Part shown: one piece after another, positions 35,157 to 42,341 of the stretch
Layout: every line of letters begins with the position of its first letter
Position numbering within the stretch: the first letter of the stretch is position 1
Origin: Alkalicoccus luteus
Lineage (GTDB): Bacteria > Bacillota > Bacilli > Bacillales > Salisediminibacteriaceae
DNA: 64,000 nt
Assembly (NCBI GenBank): GCA_052061695.1
Contig: JBPZEY010000002.1
Direction: 5' to 3' (one strand)
Translations under genes and position numbers: made by a program
Notes under the pieces: model-generated
What the model saw: the letters and a program-made list of their open reading frames with translations, nothing else
Told to the model about the DNA's origin: nothing
Databases searched by the model: none

Positions 35157-35795
35157 ATGACTGAGAAGATTGCGCCATCGATTCTGGCTGCAGACTTTGC
35201 TGCGCTTGGGTCCGAAATAAAGGAAGCCGAAGCAGCAGGAGCCGACTACATTCATATTGATGTAATGGACGGCCGTTTCGTTCCGAATATTACGATTGGA
35301 CCGCTGATCGTTGAAGCGGTTCGTCCGCATACGAGTCTGCCGCTTGATGTGCATTTGATGATTGAAAACCCGGAAAGGTACGTTGATGCTTTTGCTGACG
35401 CGGGGGCGGATATTATCAGCGTGCATGCTGAAGCATGTCCACATTTACACCGGACGATTCAGCAAATTAAGGGACGAGGGGTAAAAGCGGGCGCTGTTTT
35501 AAATCCAGGCAGTCCGTTGAGTATGGTAGAGGAAGTCATGGACGAGCTCGATCTTCTGCTGTTGATGACCGTGAATCCAGGCTTTGGAGGTCAGACTTTC
35601 ATACCATCTGTGCTGGATAAAATGAAGCGAGCAAGTGAGATAAAACCAGCGGCTATGGAAATAGAGGTAGACGGAGGGGTCAACGCAGATACTGCAAAGC
35701 TTTGCCGGGAAGCAGGTGCAGATGTATTAGTAGCAGGGTCTGCATTTTTTCAAGCGTCGGACAGAAAACAAGCGATGAAATCCCTTCGTTCCTGA
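35157..35795 (+). CDS. rpe: Ribulose-phosphate 3-epimerase
   Basis: A 212-residue TIM barrel interconverting ribulose- and xylulose-5-phosphate. IAPSILAADF, HIDVMDGRFVPN, DVHLMIENPE with metal-binding His and Asp, and VNPGFGGQ are all diagnostic. ATG 35157 is 2 bases from the rsgA stop, with ACGGAGGT upstream. The rsgA-rpe pairing is conserved in Bacillus. Confidence 0.96.
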   Translation: MTEKIAPSILAADFAALGSEIKEAEAAGADYIHIDVMDGRFVPNITIGPLIVEAVRPHTSLPLDVHLMIENPERYVDAFADAGADIISVHAEACPHLHRTIQQIKGRGVKAGAVLNPGSPLSMVEEVMDELDLLLLMTVNPGFGGQTFIPSVLDKMKRASEIKPAAMEIEVDGGVNADTAKLCREAGADVLVAGSAFFQASDRKQAMKSLRS

Positions 35796-35821
35796 ACGGA
35801 TTAGTTTAACTGAATGATAAA

Positions 35822-35966
35822 AACGCATGGGGAGCCTTGTAACGGCTGAGAGGGTGCAGAGCAGCACCGACCCAGTGAACCTGTAAGTTAATGCTTGCGC
35901 AGGGATGTGGGATCGATCAGAAGCCAGATGCTTCTGAGTTGGCCGTATCCTGAGGATGCGGCCTTT
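35822..35966 (+). ncRNA. TPP riboswitch with terminator (thi-box)
   Basis: The aptamer (about 35822-35910) shows the thi-box landmarks: CTGAGAGGGTGCA, the ACCC-AGTGAACCTG pyrophosphate-binding region, TTAATGCTTGCGCAGGGA. The expression platform has a hairpin CAGAAGC/GCTTCTG (35918-35936) and then a terminator GGCCGTATCC (35941-35950) / GGATGCGGCC (35954-35963) with TTTC. Thiamine pyrophosphate binding is expected to shut off thiT-thiN. Confidence 0.95.
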
Positions 35967-35996
35967 CTGCGCTGCAAAAAAGAAAGGGTGACGCAC

Positions 35997-36548
35997 GTGC
36001 GTTCAACTAAAATAGTTATAATGATTGAAACAGCTTTTATGGCTGCGCTAGCGCTGATTTTAAGCTTTATTACACTATTTACGATGCCGTTTGGAGGATC
36101 TGTGAACCTAGCTATGCTGCCAATAATTCTGTTGTCGTTCCGAAGAGGTCCGGCTGCAGGAATCGCGTGTGGCATTGTGTTCGGACTGCTGAACTTAATG
36201 ACTGGACCTTATGTCGTCCATTGGTCTCAGGCGATCCTGGAGTATCCTGTAGCTTTTGGACTTGTTGGTACGGCTGCCTTTTTCAGTGCCTGGTTTGGAG
36301 GGAGGAGAGTGATTGGGGCAGTGATTGCTGGAATTGCTCTTGCAGTGGCTCTCCGATTTGCTGCTCATTTTAGTGCAGGTGTTATCTGGTTTGGAGAGTT
36401 TGCTCCTGAAGGTACCCCGGTCGCCTTGTATTCGTTTCTCTATAATTTAGGGTATTTAGGGCCATCTCTTCTTTTAATTTTGATCGTGACCATCTTTTTA
36501 TTAAAAAAAGGCGGCAGAATTTTGCAGCCTGAGGGAAGATCAGTATGA
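35997..36548 (+). CDS. thiT: ThiT, thiamine-specific ECF transporter S component (YuaJ family)
   Basis: A 183-residue membrane protein with about six hydrophobic segments. It resembles B. subtilis ThiT (YuaJ), including GGSVNLAMLPIILLSFRRG and the C-terminal WFGEFAPEGTPVALYSFLYN. It binds thiamine and works with the shared energising module EcfAA'T, encoded elsewhere. GTG 35997 is chosen: AAAGGGTGA (35983-35991) precedes it, and longer frames would read through the riboswitch. The riboswitch control confirms the thiamine role. It overlaps thiN (ATGA). Confidence 0.92.
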   Translation: MRSTKIVIMIETAFMAALALILSFITLFTMPFGGSVNLAMLPIILLSFRRGPAAGIACGIVFGLLNLMTGPYVVHWSQAILEYPVAFGLVGTAAFFSAWFGGRRVIGAVIAGIALAVALRFAAHFSAGVIWFGEFAPEGTPVALYSFLYNLGYLGPSLLLILIVTIFLLKKGGRILQPEGRSV

Positions 36549-37177
36549 ATCCTGTTATCATTGCCGGGGGCAGCCCTGAGCTGACCGAAAGGCATCTGTC
36601 CCGGCTGGTTCGTTTTTATCCGGAAGCTGATGTTATTGGAGTTGACCGAGGGGCAGCGTGTGCAGCTGCCTGCGGCATCCGCATGGTACGAGCTGTTGGA
36701 GACTTTGACAGTGTGACGCCCGAACAAAAGATGCAGATTGCAGAACTGGCTGAACAGATCGAGGGTCATCCTCCAGCGAAAAACTGGACAGATCTGGAGC
36801 TTGCGCTGCAGCGAGCAGAGGGAATGCCGCTGATTATAACCGGAGCGGGCGGAGGAAGATTGGATCATACACTGTCTGCCTTGTTTTTGCTGGAAGCCTC
36901 GCCAGAGCAAACCGTAATCGAGGAAGAGCACTACTCGGTGCAGCTCCTTCGTCCGGGCACGCATCAGCTTCGAACACGCGGCCATAAGTATGTATCGCTG
37001 ATCCCGCTTGGGCAAAACGTAACGGGTGTAACGACGTCAGGGCTGCTGTATCCGCTCCAACAGGCTACGCTTTATCGGCATCGATCGCTCAGCGTCAGCA
37101 ATGAATGGACGCACCGTGAAGCGAAGGTGTCGTTTAACGACGGGCTTCTTTACTTCATCGAATCAGGCGATGCATGA
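36545..37177 (+). CDS. thiN: Thiamine pyrophosphokinase
   Basis: A 210-residue enzyme converting thiamine to TPP with ATP. Visible motifs are IGVDRGAA, VGDFDSVTPEQ, the nucleotide-binding region KNWTDLELAL and TGAGGGRLDHTL. In the third motif B. subtilis, as I recall it, has KDQTDLDLAL, so the first acidic residue is Asn80 here while Thr82-Asp83 is kept. It is translationally coupled to thiT, so uptake and activation share the TPP riboswitch. The position after rpe is as in B. subtilis, but spoVM does not follow. Confidence 0.92.
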   Translation: MNPVIIAGGSPELTERHLSRLVRFYPEADVIGVDRGAACAAACGIRMVRAVGDFDSVTPEQKMQIAELAEQIEGHPPAKNWTDLELALQRAEGMPLIITGAGGGRLDHTLSALFLLEASPEQTVIEEEHYSVQLLRPGTHQLRTRGHKYVSLIPLGQNVTGVTTSGLLYPLQQATLYRHRSLSVSNEWTHREAKVSFNDGLLYFIESGDA

Positions 37178-37221
37178 AGCCGGCAGTCAATTTTTCCGTT
37201 CAAGCATGAGCTGGACAAATG

Positions 37222-37261
37222 AAAAAAGCTTCCGTCCCATTTCGGGGCGGAAGCTTTTTTT
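37222..37261. terminator. Bidirectional terminator between thiN and rpmB
   Basis: AAAAAAGCTTCCG and CGGAAGCTTTTTTT form a long stem at 37222-37261, extended by CCC/GGG around an ATTTC loop. A-run and T-run on opposite sides serve the convergent genes thiN (plus) and rpmB (minus). Confidence 0.92.
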
Positions 37262-37266
37262 AGCGA

Positions 37267-37455
37267 TTATACGCGCTGTACTTTGCCTGATTTTAGAGCG
37301 CGGGCGGATACGTAAACGCGCTTTGGCTTGCCGTCCACCATGATGCGGACTTTTTGCACGTTAGCACCCCAGCGACGCTTTGTAGCGTTCAATGCGTGGG
37401 ATCGTTTATTGCCTGTAGACGGCCCTCGGCCGGTAATAACACATCTGCGTGACAT
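37267..37455 (-). CDS. rpmB: Ribosomal protein L28 (bL28)
   Basis: A 62-residue protein of the large subunit. MSRRCVITGRGPSTGNKRSHA and VYVSARALKSGKVQRV are conserved in L28, and the length equals the B. subtilis protein. The start ATG at 37455 has AGGAGG 8 bases upstream; in-frame starts further upstream are rejected. Only one Cys is visible, so this is a zinc-free (C-minus) form. It is transcribed opposite to its neighbours, as in B. subtilis. Confidence 0.96.
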   Translation of the reverse strand: MSRRCVITGRGPSTGNKRSHALNATKRRWGANVQKVRIMVDGKPKRVYVSARALKSGKVQRV

Positions 37456-37499
37456 ATGCATTCCCTCCTTCATTTCACTAGCATCGATCATACCTGAAT

Positions 37500-37528
37500 A
37501 TTGTAGCATTGTACATTTTTTAATTCAA
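37500..37528 (-). promoter_or_regulatory. Promoter of rpmB
   Basis: On the minus strand, -35 TTGAAT (37528-37523), 17-base spacer, -10 TACAAT (37505-37500), 45 bases from the rpmB start. Confidence 0.8.
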
Positions 37529-37551
37529 GCAGTAATTTCAAGTAATGAACC

Positions 37552-37593
37552 TTGACAGATGATATCGCATTTTTGGAGCTTTTGTGCTATTCT
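37552..37593 (+). promoter_or_regulatory. Candidate promoter region of yloU
   Basis: A perfect TTGACA (37552-37557) lacks a matching -10 at 17 bases. A TGC-TATTCT (extended -10-like, 37585-37593) lies further on, and another -10-like TATAGT sits near 37633. The exact promoter cannot be fixed from sequence. No gene is seen in 37456-37689. Confidence 0.3.
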
Positions 37594-37689
37594 CTTAGAC
37601 GGGTGCACGAACTATGCAAGCTGTCATGCGTATAGTAAAATGACGATAGCTGAAAAGCCAAATACCCCCATTGAGGAGGACTACCTTCT

Positions 37690-38049
37690 ATGACGATTGA
37701 AATGAATACGAAATACGGAAATATTGATGTTTCAAGAGAAGTTGTCGCTGTTATCGCAGGCGGTGCGGCAGTGGACTGCTACGGCATTGTCGGAATGGCT
37801 TCCCAGAAGCAGCTGAAAGATGGCATTACGGATCTTCTTGGTAAAGAAAATCTGGCGAGAGGTGTTGTCATCCGGGAAGAAGGCGAACAGATCCACATTG
37901 ATATGTATATTATCGTCAGCTATGGAACGAAAATTTCCGAAGTAGCGCATAATGTTCAGCAAAAAGTAAAATACCAGCTGAGCCAGATGCTCGGGTTGAA
38001 AGTTAGTTCGGTCAATATTTTTGTTTCCGGAGTCAGAGTTACGAATTAG
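37690..38049 (+). CDS. yloU: Asp23/Gls24 family envelope stress protein YloU
   Basis: A 119-residue DUF322 protein. GNIDVSREVVAVIAGGAAVDCYGIVGMAS and the end VNIFVSGVRV are characteristic. Relatives sit at the membrane and respond to envelope stress, and their neighbours act in fatty-acid activation. The SD GAGGAGG lies 10 bases from the ATG. The yloU-fakA pairing is conserved in Firmicutes. Confidence 0.92.
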   Translation: MTIEMNTKYGNIDVSREVVAVIAGGAAVDCYGIVGMASQKQLKDGITDLLGKENLARGVVIREEGEQIHIDMYIIVSYGTKISEVAHNVQQKVKYQLSQMLGLKVSSVNIFVSGVRVTN

Positions 38050-38071
38050 TTTTATGTCAGGAGGAACATAC

Positions 38072-39739
38072 GTGGCAATGAATACAATTAACGGAAAAAA
38101 ACTTGCTGCCATGATGCAGGAGGGTGCCGCCAATCTGTCTGCCAATTCGCAGCGGATTGACGCACTAAACGTATTCCCTGTTCCGGACGGCGATACAGGG
38201 ACGAATATGAATCTAACCATCACATCCGGAATTCAGGAAGTGAAGAACAACGATCAGAACCATGCGGGAAGCGTCGCAGCCAGCTTTGCAAAAGGCCTCC
38301 TTATGGGGGCGAGAGGGAACTCGGGCGTTATTCTGTCCCAGCTTTTCAGAGGCTTTTCAAAAGCGGTCGAAAAGAAAGAAACACTGGCTCCTAAGGATCT
38401 TGCTGACGCATTTGATAAGGGCGTGGAAACGGCCTACAAAGCTGTCATGAAGCCGGTTGAAGGTACGATTTTAACTGTTGCGAAAGATGCAGCAGCAGCA
38501 GGAAGAGAAAGCGCCGGCCAAGATGATTGTCTCGAGCTGATGAAGCAGGTTCTTCAAGAAGCTGAAGAGTCTCTGGAGCGGACGCCCGACCTGCTTCCGG
38601 TGTTAAAGGAAGTTGGAGTCGTTGATTCCGGCGGCCAAGGATTGGTTACCATATACGAAGGCTTTGCAGCTGCAATGGAAGGCCGGTCGATTGCTCCAGC
38701 TGAGGAAACACCTTCACTGGAAGAATTGGTCAAATTTGAGCATCATCAGTCTGCTCAGAGTCATATGGCTACCGAAGATATTGAATTTGGCTACTGTACT
38801 GAGGTTATGGTTAAATTTGCAGATGAGCAATTGAAAGATCATCCGTATGATGAAGAAGCATTCAGAGAAAAGCTGAGCGAGTATGGCGATTCCCTGCTTG
38901 TCGTATCGGATGAGGATTTACTGAAAATACATATCCACGCGGAATACCCGGGGGATGTGATCACGGAAGCTCAGCGTTTTGGCTCGTTAGTGAATATTAA
39001 AGTCGAAAACATGCGGGAACAGCATTCATCCCTGCTGGAAGCAGATAAAGCTCCTGAACCTCCGAAAAAACAAGCTGGTCCTTCAAAGTATGCCGTCATT
39101 ACCGTCGGGATGGGTTCAGGCATTACGGAACTCTTTGAGGGGCTCGGCTGCAGCAAAGTCATTGAAGGCGGACAAACGATGAATCCGTCTACTGAAGATT
39201 TTATTAAGGCAATTGAGGAAGTAAATGCCGAGAACGTGATTCTTCTGCCTAATAACAGCAATATCATCATGGCTGCAGAGCAGGCTGCGGACGTAGCTGA
39301 GATCGATGTGGCGGTTGTTCCTAGTAAATCAGTCCCGCAAGGTCTCGCAGCAATGCTCTCATTCAACGAAGAGCAAAGTCTTGACGACAATGTTTCTGGT
39401 ATGAAAGAGTCTCTGCAGACCGTTAAAACCGGAGAAGTAACTTATGCAGTGCGTGATACGAGTCTGAATGGGGTATCCATTAAAAAAGGGGACTTCATGG
39501 GTATTACTGGCAAAGATATTATTTCTAACGGCGAAACAGTTTCCGATGTCTCTAAAGAGCTGCTGGCGAAGCTAATTGATGAGGAAAGCGAGATTGTAAC
39601 CATTATCTTCGGGGAAGACCGGTCAGAAGAAGAGGCTGAAGAACTATCCGCTTATATTGAGGAGCAGTTTCCAGAAGTGGAAGTGGAGATACATGCGGGC
39701 AGACAGCCGCTTTATTCTTACATTATTTCAGTTGAATAA
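38072..39739 (+). CDS. fakA: Fatty acid kinase subunit FakA (YloV, DAK2-like)
   Basis: A 555-residue protein (B. subtilis YloV is of similar size). The N-terminal DhaL-like kinase domain has NVFPVPDGDTGTNMN with the Mg-binding aspartates and RGNSGVILSQLFRG. A central domain and a C-terminal DegV-like fold follow. It phosphorylates fatty acids bound to FakB, and the acyl phosphate enters lipid synthesis through PlsX/PlsY. GTG 38072 is chosen: AGGAGG (38059-38064) is 7 bases away; ATG 38078 is possible. Confidence 0.92.
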   Translation: MAMNTINGKKLAAMMQEGAANLSANSQRIDALNVFPVPDGDTGTNMNLTITSGIQEVKNNDQNHAGSVAASFAKGLLMGARGNSGVILSQLFRGFSKAVEKKETLAPKDLADAFDKGVETAYKAVMKPVEGTILTVAKDAAAAGRESAGQDDCLELMKQVLQEAEESLERTPDLLPVLKEVGVVDSGGQGLVTIYEGFAAAMEGRSIAPAEETPSLEELVKFEHHQSAQSHMATEDIEFGYCTEVMVKFADEQLKDHPYDEEAFREKLSEYGDSLLVVSDEDLLKIHIHAEYPGDVITEAQRFGSLVNIKVENMREQHSSLLEADKAPEPPKKQAGPSKYAVITVGMGSGITELFEGLGCSKVIEGGQTMNPSTEDFIKAIEEVNAENVILLPNNSNIIMAAEQAADVAEIDVAVVPSKSVPQGLAAMLSFNEEQSLDDNVSGMKESLQTVKTGEVTYAVRDTSLNGVSIKKGDFMGITGKDIISNGETVSDVSKELLAKLIDEESEIVTIIFGEDRSEEEAEELSAYIEEQFPEVEVEIHAGRQPLYSYIISVE

Positions 39740-39762
39740 CCATTCGTAATAAAGGGGGCGGC

Positions 39763-40623
39763 ATGATCATGGCAGCAGTAAAAATTGTAACTGATTCTAC
39801 AGCTGATATTCCGAAAGAATGGACGGATAAACTGAACATTGAAGTAGTACCGTTGAAAGTCCACTTCGGCGAAGATTCGTTTGAGGACGGGGTGACGCTT
39901 ACGTCAGATGAATTCTATGAGAAACTGGCTGATGCGGATAAAATTCCGACTACCTCTCAGCCTACACCGGCTCAGTTTGAAGCGATTTACAACGACTTGC
40001 TGCAAAACGGTGATACAGTCATTTCGATTCATCTATCTGCAAAGCTGAGTGGTACATTTCAAGCTGCTTCCATTGCGAAAGATACGATAGAAGCGTCAGA
40101 CCGGCTGCATGTAATTGATTCAAAGCGTGCTTCTTATGCGATCGGGCTGATCGTCGTTGAAGCTGCAGAGCTTGCAGCAGCAGGTGCAGATGAGAAGGAG
40201 ATTCTCGCCAGAATCGACACACTTGTAGAAGAAACAACGGTGTTTTTTATGGTGGACACGCTCGAATACCTGCAAAAAAATGGCCGGATTGGAAAAGCTT
40301 CTGCGTTAATGGGCTCCCTTTTAAAGATAAAGCCGATCCTGTCGCTTACGGAAGAAGGAGAAGTATTCCCTTTCGAAAAAGTGCGCGGCTCTAAAAAGGC
40401 CGGCCAGCGAATCAGAGCGGAATTTTTGAGGCGATTTAACGGAAAGCCGCTCCATGTCGGTATCTCCCACGCGTTGGCTGAGGATGAGGCAAACGCATTC
40501 ATGGATTCCATGAAAGAGCAGTTTGACGTTCAGCAGGAGGTCATCACCTCGATCGGTCCTGTAATCGGCACGCATGTTGGGCCGGGTACGATCTCCATCA
40601 GTGCTGCACCTGTGAAACGATAG
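39763..40623 (+). CDS. DegV-family fatty-acid-binding protein (FakB)
   Basis: A 286-residue DegV protein with the hallmarks VKIVTDSTADIP, TTSQPTPAQF and a glycine-rich end VGPGTISISA. FakB proteins hold a fatty acid for phosphorylation by FakA; the direct adjacency to fakA supports that partnership. ATG 39763 and ATG 39769 are both compatible with the AAAGGGGG SD (39751-39758). B. subtilis lacks a degV gene at this exact spot. Confidence 0.9.
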   Translation: MIMAAVKIVTDSTADIPKEWTDKLNIEVVPLKVHFGEDSFEDGVTLTSDEFYEKLADADKIPTTSQPTPAQFEAIYNDLLQNGDTVISIHLSAKLSGTFQAASIAKDTIEASDRLHVIDSKRASYAIGLIVVEAAELAAAGADEKEILARIDTLVEETTVFFMVDTLEYLQKNGRIGKASALMGSLLKIKPILSLTEEGEVFPFEKVRGSKKAGQRIRAEFLRRFNGKPLHVGISHALAEDEANAFMDSMKEQFDVQQEVITSIGPVIGTHVGPGTISISAAPVKR

Positions 40624-40643
40624 TGATGGATGAAGCGCTTGAT

Positions 40644-40675
40644 AAATCTTCACGGCATATGCTGTGAAGATTTCT
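40644..40675 (+). terminator. Probable terminator after the FakB gene
   Basis: AAATCTTCAC (40644-40653) pairs perfectly with GTGAAGATTT (40664-40673) and ends in TTTCTTCT. The T-run is interrupted, so efficiency is uncertain. Confidence 0.65.
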
Positions 40676-40782
40676 TCTGTGTGGAGGGAACCGCCGTTTA
40701 CGAATGACCTGGGATATGAGATGATATATTAGGAAAATAATAAGATGATAGCGCTTTCAATCGAAGCGGGAGGTAGATTAAT

Positions 40783-41445
40783 ATGAAATACCGGAGCGTG
40801 TTTGAAATCATCGGCCCTGTCATGATCGGGCCTTCCAGCTCTCATACTGCTGGGGCTGCGAGAATCGGACTCGTTGCAAGGCAGCTGTTCGGAAAAGCGC
40901 CTGAAGAGGCAGATTTTCATCTTTACGGATCATTTGCAAAAACGTATCAGGGGCACGGTACAGATGTAGCACTTCTCGGAGGCGTATTAGGATTTGATAC
41001 AAGCGACGAACGAATAAAAGATGCCTACCGGGAAGCAGAAAAAGCAGGCATACGATCCCGTTTCATCGAAGAAGATGAGGTCAGCCACCATCCGAATACA
41101 GTTAAAGTCGTCCTTCGTTCCGGGGACTATGAAATGTCGCTTGCTGGCATTTCAATCGGGGGAGGAAAAGTGGAAATAAAAGAATTAAATGGATTTGAAC
41201 TCCGCTTAAGCGGAAATCATCCGGCCATACTTGTCGTGCACGATGATCGGTTCGGTGTAGTGGCAGGTGTCGCCTCTATCCTGGCTGCCCGGCAGCTTAA
41301 TATCGGCCACATGGAAGTGTCACGAAAAGAACAGGGGAAAGATGCACTTATGGTGATAGAAGTTGATCAAAACGTAACGGCACGCACTCTGGGTGAATTA
41401 AAGAAAGTTGAGCACGTGCGGCAGGTTACAAAGATTCACGAGTAG
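40783..41445 (+). CDS. sdaAB: L-serine dehydratase beta subunit
   Basis: A 220-residue subunit of the iron-sulfur L-serine deaminase that converts serine to pyruvate and ammonia. The N-terminus YRSVFEIIGPVMIGPSSSHTAGAARIG is diagnostic. A C-terminal ACT domain (about 148-220, HDDRFGVVAGVASILAARQ) probably binds serine as regulator. The SD GGGAGG precedes the ATG. sdaAA follows after 11 bases. Confidence 0.95.
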   Translation: MKYRSVFEIIGPVMIGPSSSHTAGAARIGLVARQLFGKAPEEADFHLYGSFAKTYQGHGTDVALLGGVLGFDTSDERIKDAYREAEKAGIRSRFIEEDEVSHHPNTVKVVLRSGDYEMSLAGISIGGGKVEIKELNGFELRLSGNHPAILVVHDDRFGVVAGVASILAARQLNIGHMEVSRKEQGKDALMVIEVDQNVTARTLGELKKVEHVRQVTKIHE

Positions 41446-41456
41446 GAGGGAAGACC

Positions 41457-42341
41457 ATGTTTCGAAATGCAGAAGAACTCGTTTCACTGGCTGATAAAGA
41501 ACAAATTCAGATTTCAGAAGTAATGATTCGTCAGGAGATGCAAGTACACGATCGATCTCGGGAAGATATTTTTGCTCAGATGGAACGGAACCTGGATGTC
41601 ATGGAGCGTGCGGTCAACCGGGGCATTACGGAAAGCGTACGATCCGTTTCTGGATTGACAGGAGGGGATGGAAAGAAGCTCCATGAATACATGATGCTTC
41701 ATGATACACTGTCCGGTCATTTGACGCTGGATGCTGTTGCGAAAGCTATGTCAACAAATGAAGTAAATGCAGCAATGGGAACGATTTGTGCGACCCCGAC
41801 TGCAGGAGCAGCAGGGGTGGTTCCCGGAACGCTGTTTGCTGTAAAGGATAAGCTGAATCCAACCCGAGAACAAATGGTCCGCTACTTATTCGTGAGCGGT
41901 GCATTCGGATTCGTGATTGCGAACAACGCTTCAATTTCAGGGGCTGCGGGAGGTTGCCAGGCTGAAGTCGGATCCGCGACAGGTATGGCTGCAGCTGCCA
42001 TTGTGGAAATGGCCGGAGGCACTCCCCGCCAGTCTCAGCAGGCGATGGCAATTGCATTGAAGAACATGCTCGGGCTTGTGTGTGACCCGGTTGCAGGACT
42101 TGTAGAAGTTCCATGCGTAAAGCGTAATGCATTCGGGGCGTCACACGCCCTGGTAGCGGCAGATCTCGCTTTAGCGGGGATTGAGAGCAAAATCCCATGT
42201 GATGAAGTGATTGACGCCATGTATCGAATCGGGCAGAATATGCCTACTGCACTGAAGGAAACCGGTGAAGGCGGACTAGCGGGAACGCCGACCGGCCGTC
42301 GCCTGCGCGATGAGATTTTTGGAGAGAAACAAAAAGCGTGA
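41457..42341 (+). CDS. sdaAA: L-serine dehydratase alpha subunit
   Basis: A 294-residue catalytic subunit. Conserved cysteines for the [4Fe-4S] cluster appear in GTICATPTAGAAG, GGCQAEVGSATGMAA, GLVCDPVAG and VEVPCVKRNAFG. The ATG has AGGAGGG upstream. The end overlaps recG in a GTGA junction. Confidence 0.95.
   Translation: MFRNAEELVSLADKEQIQISEVMIRQEMQVHDRSREDIFAQMERNLDVMERAVNRGITESVRSVSGLTGGDGKKLHEYMMLHDTLSGHLTLDAVAKAMSTNEVNAAMGTICATPTAGAAGVVPGTLFAVKDKLNPTREQMVRYLFVSGAFGFVIANNASISGAAGGCQAEVGSATGMAAAAIVEMAGGTPRQSQQAMAIALKNMLGLVCDPVAGLVEVPCVKRNAFGASHALVAADLALAGIESKIPCDEVIDAMYRIGQNMPTALKETGEGGLAGTPTGRRLRDEIFGEKQKA

Noticed and set aside
36440..37015. Minus-strand open frame opposite thiN (191 codons)
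   Set aside because: Shadow of thiN and thiT; no family resemblance or SD.
37552..37557. Perfect TTGACA upstream of yloU as a definite promoter
   Set aside because: No -10 lies at the right distance, so it is listed only as part of a low-confidence region.
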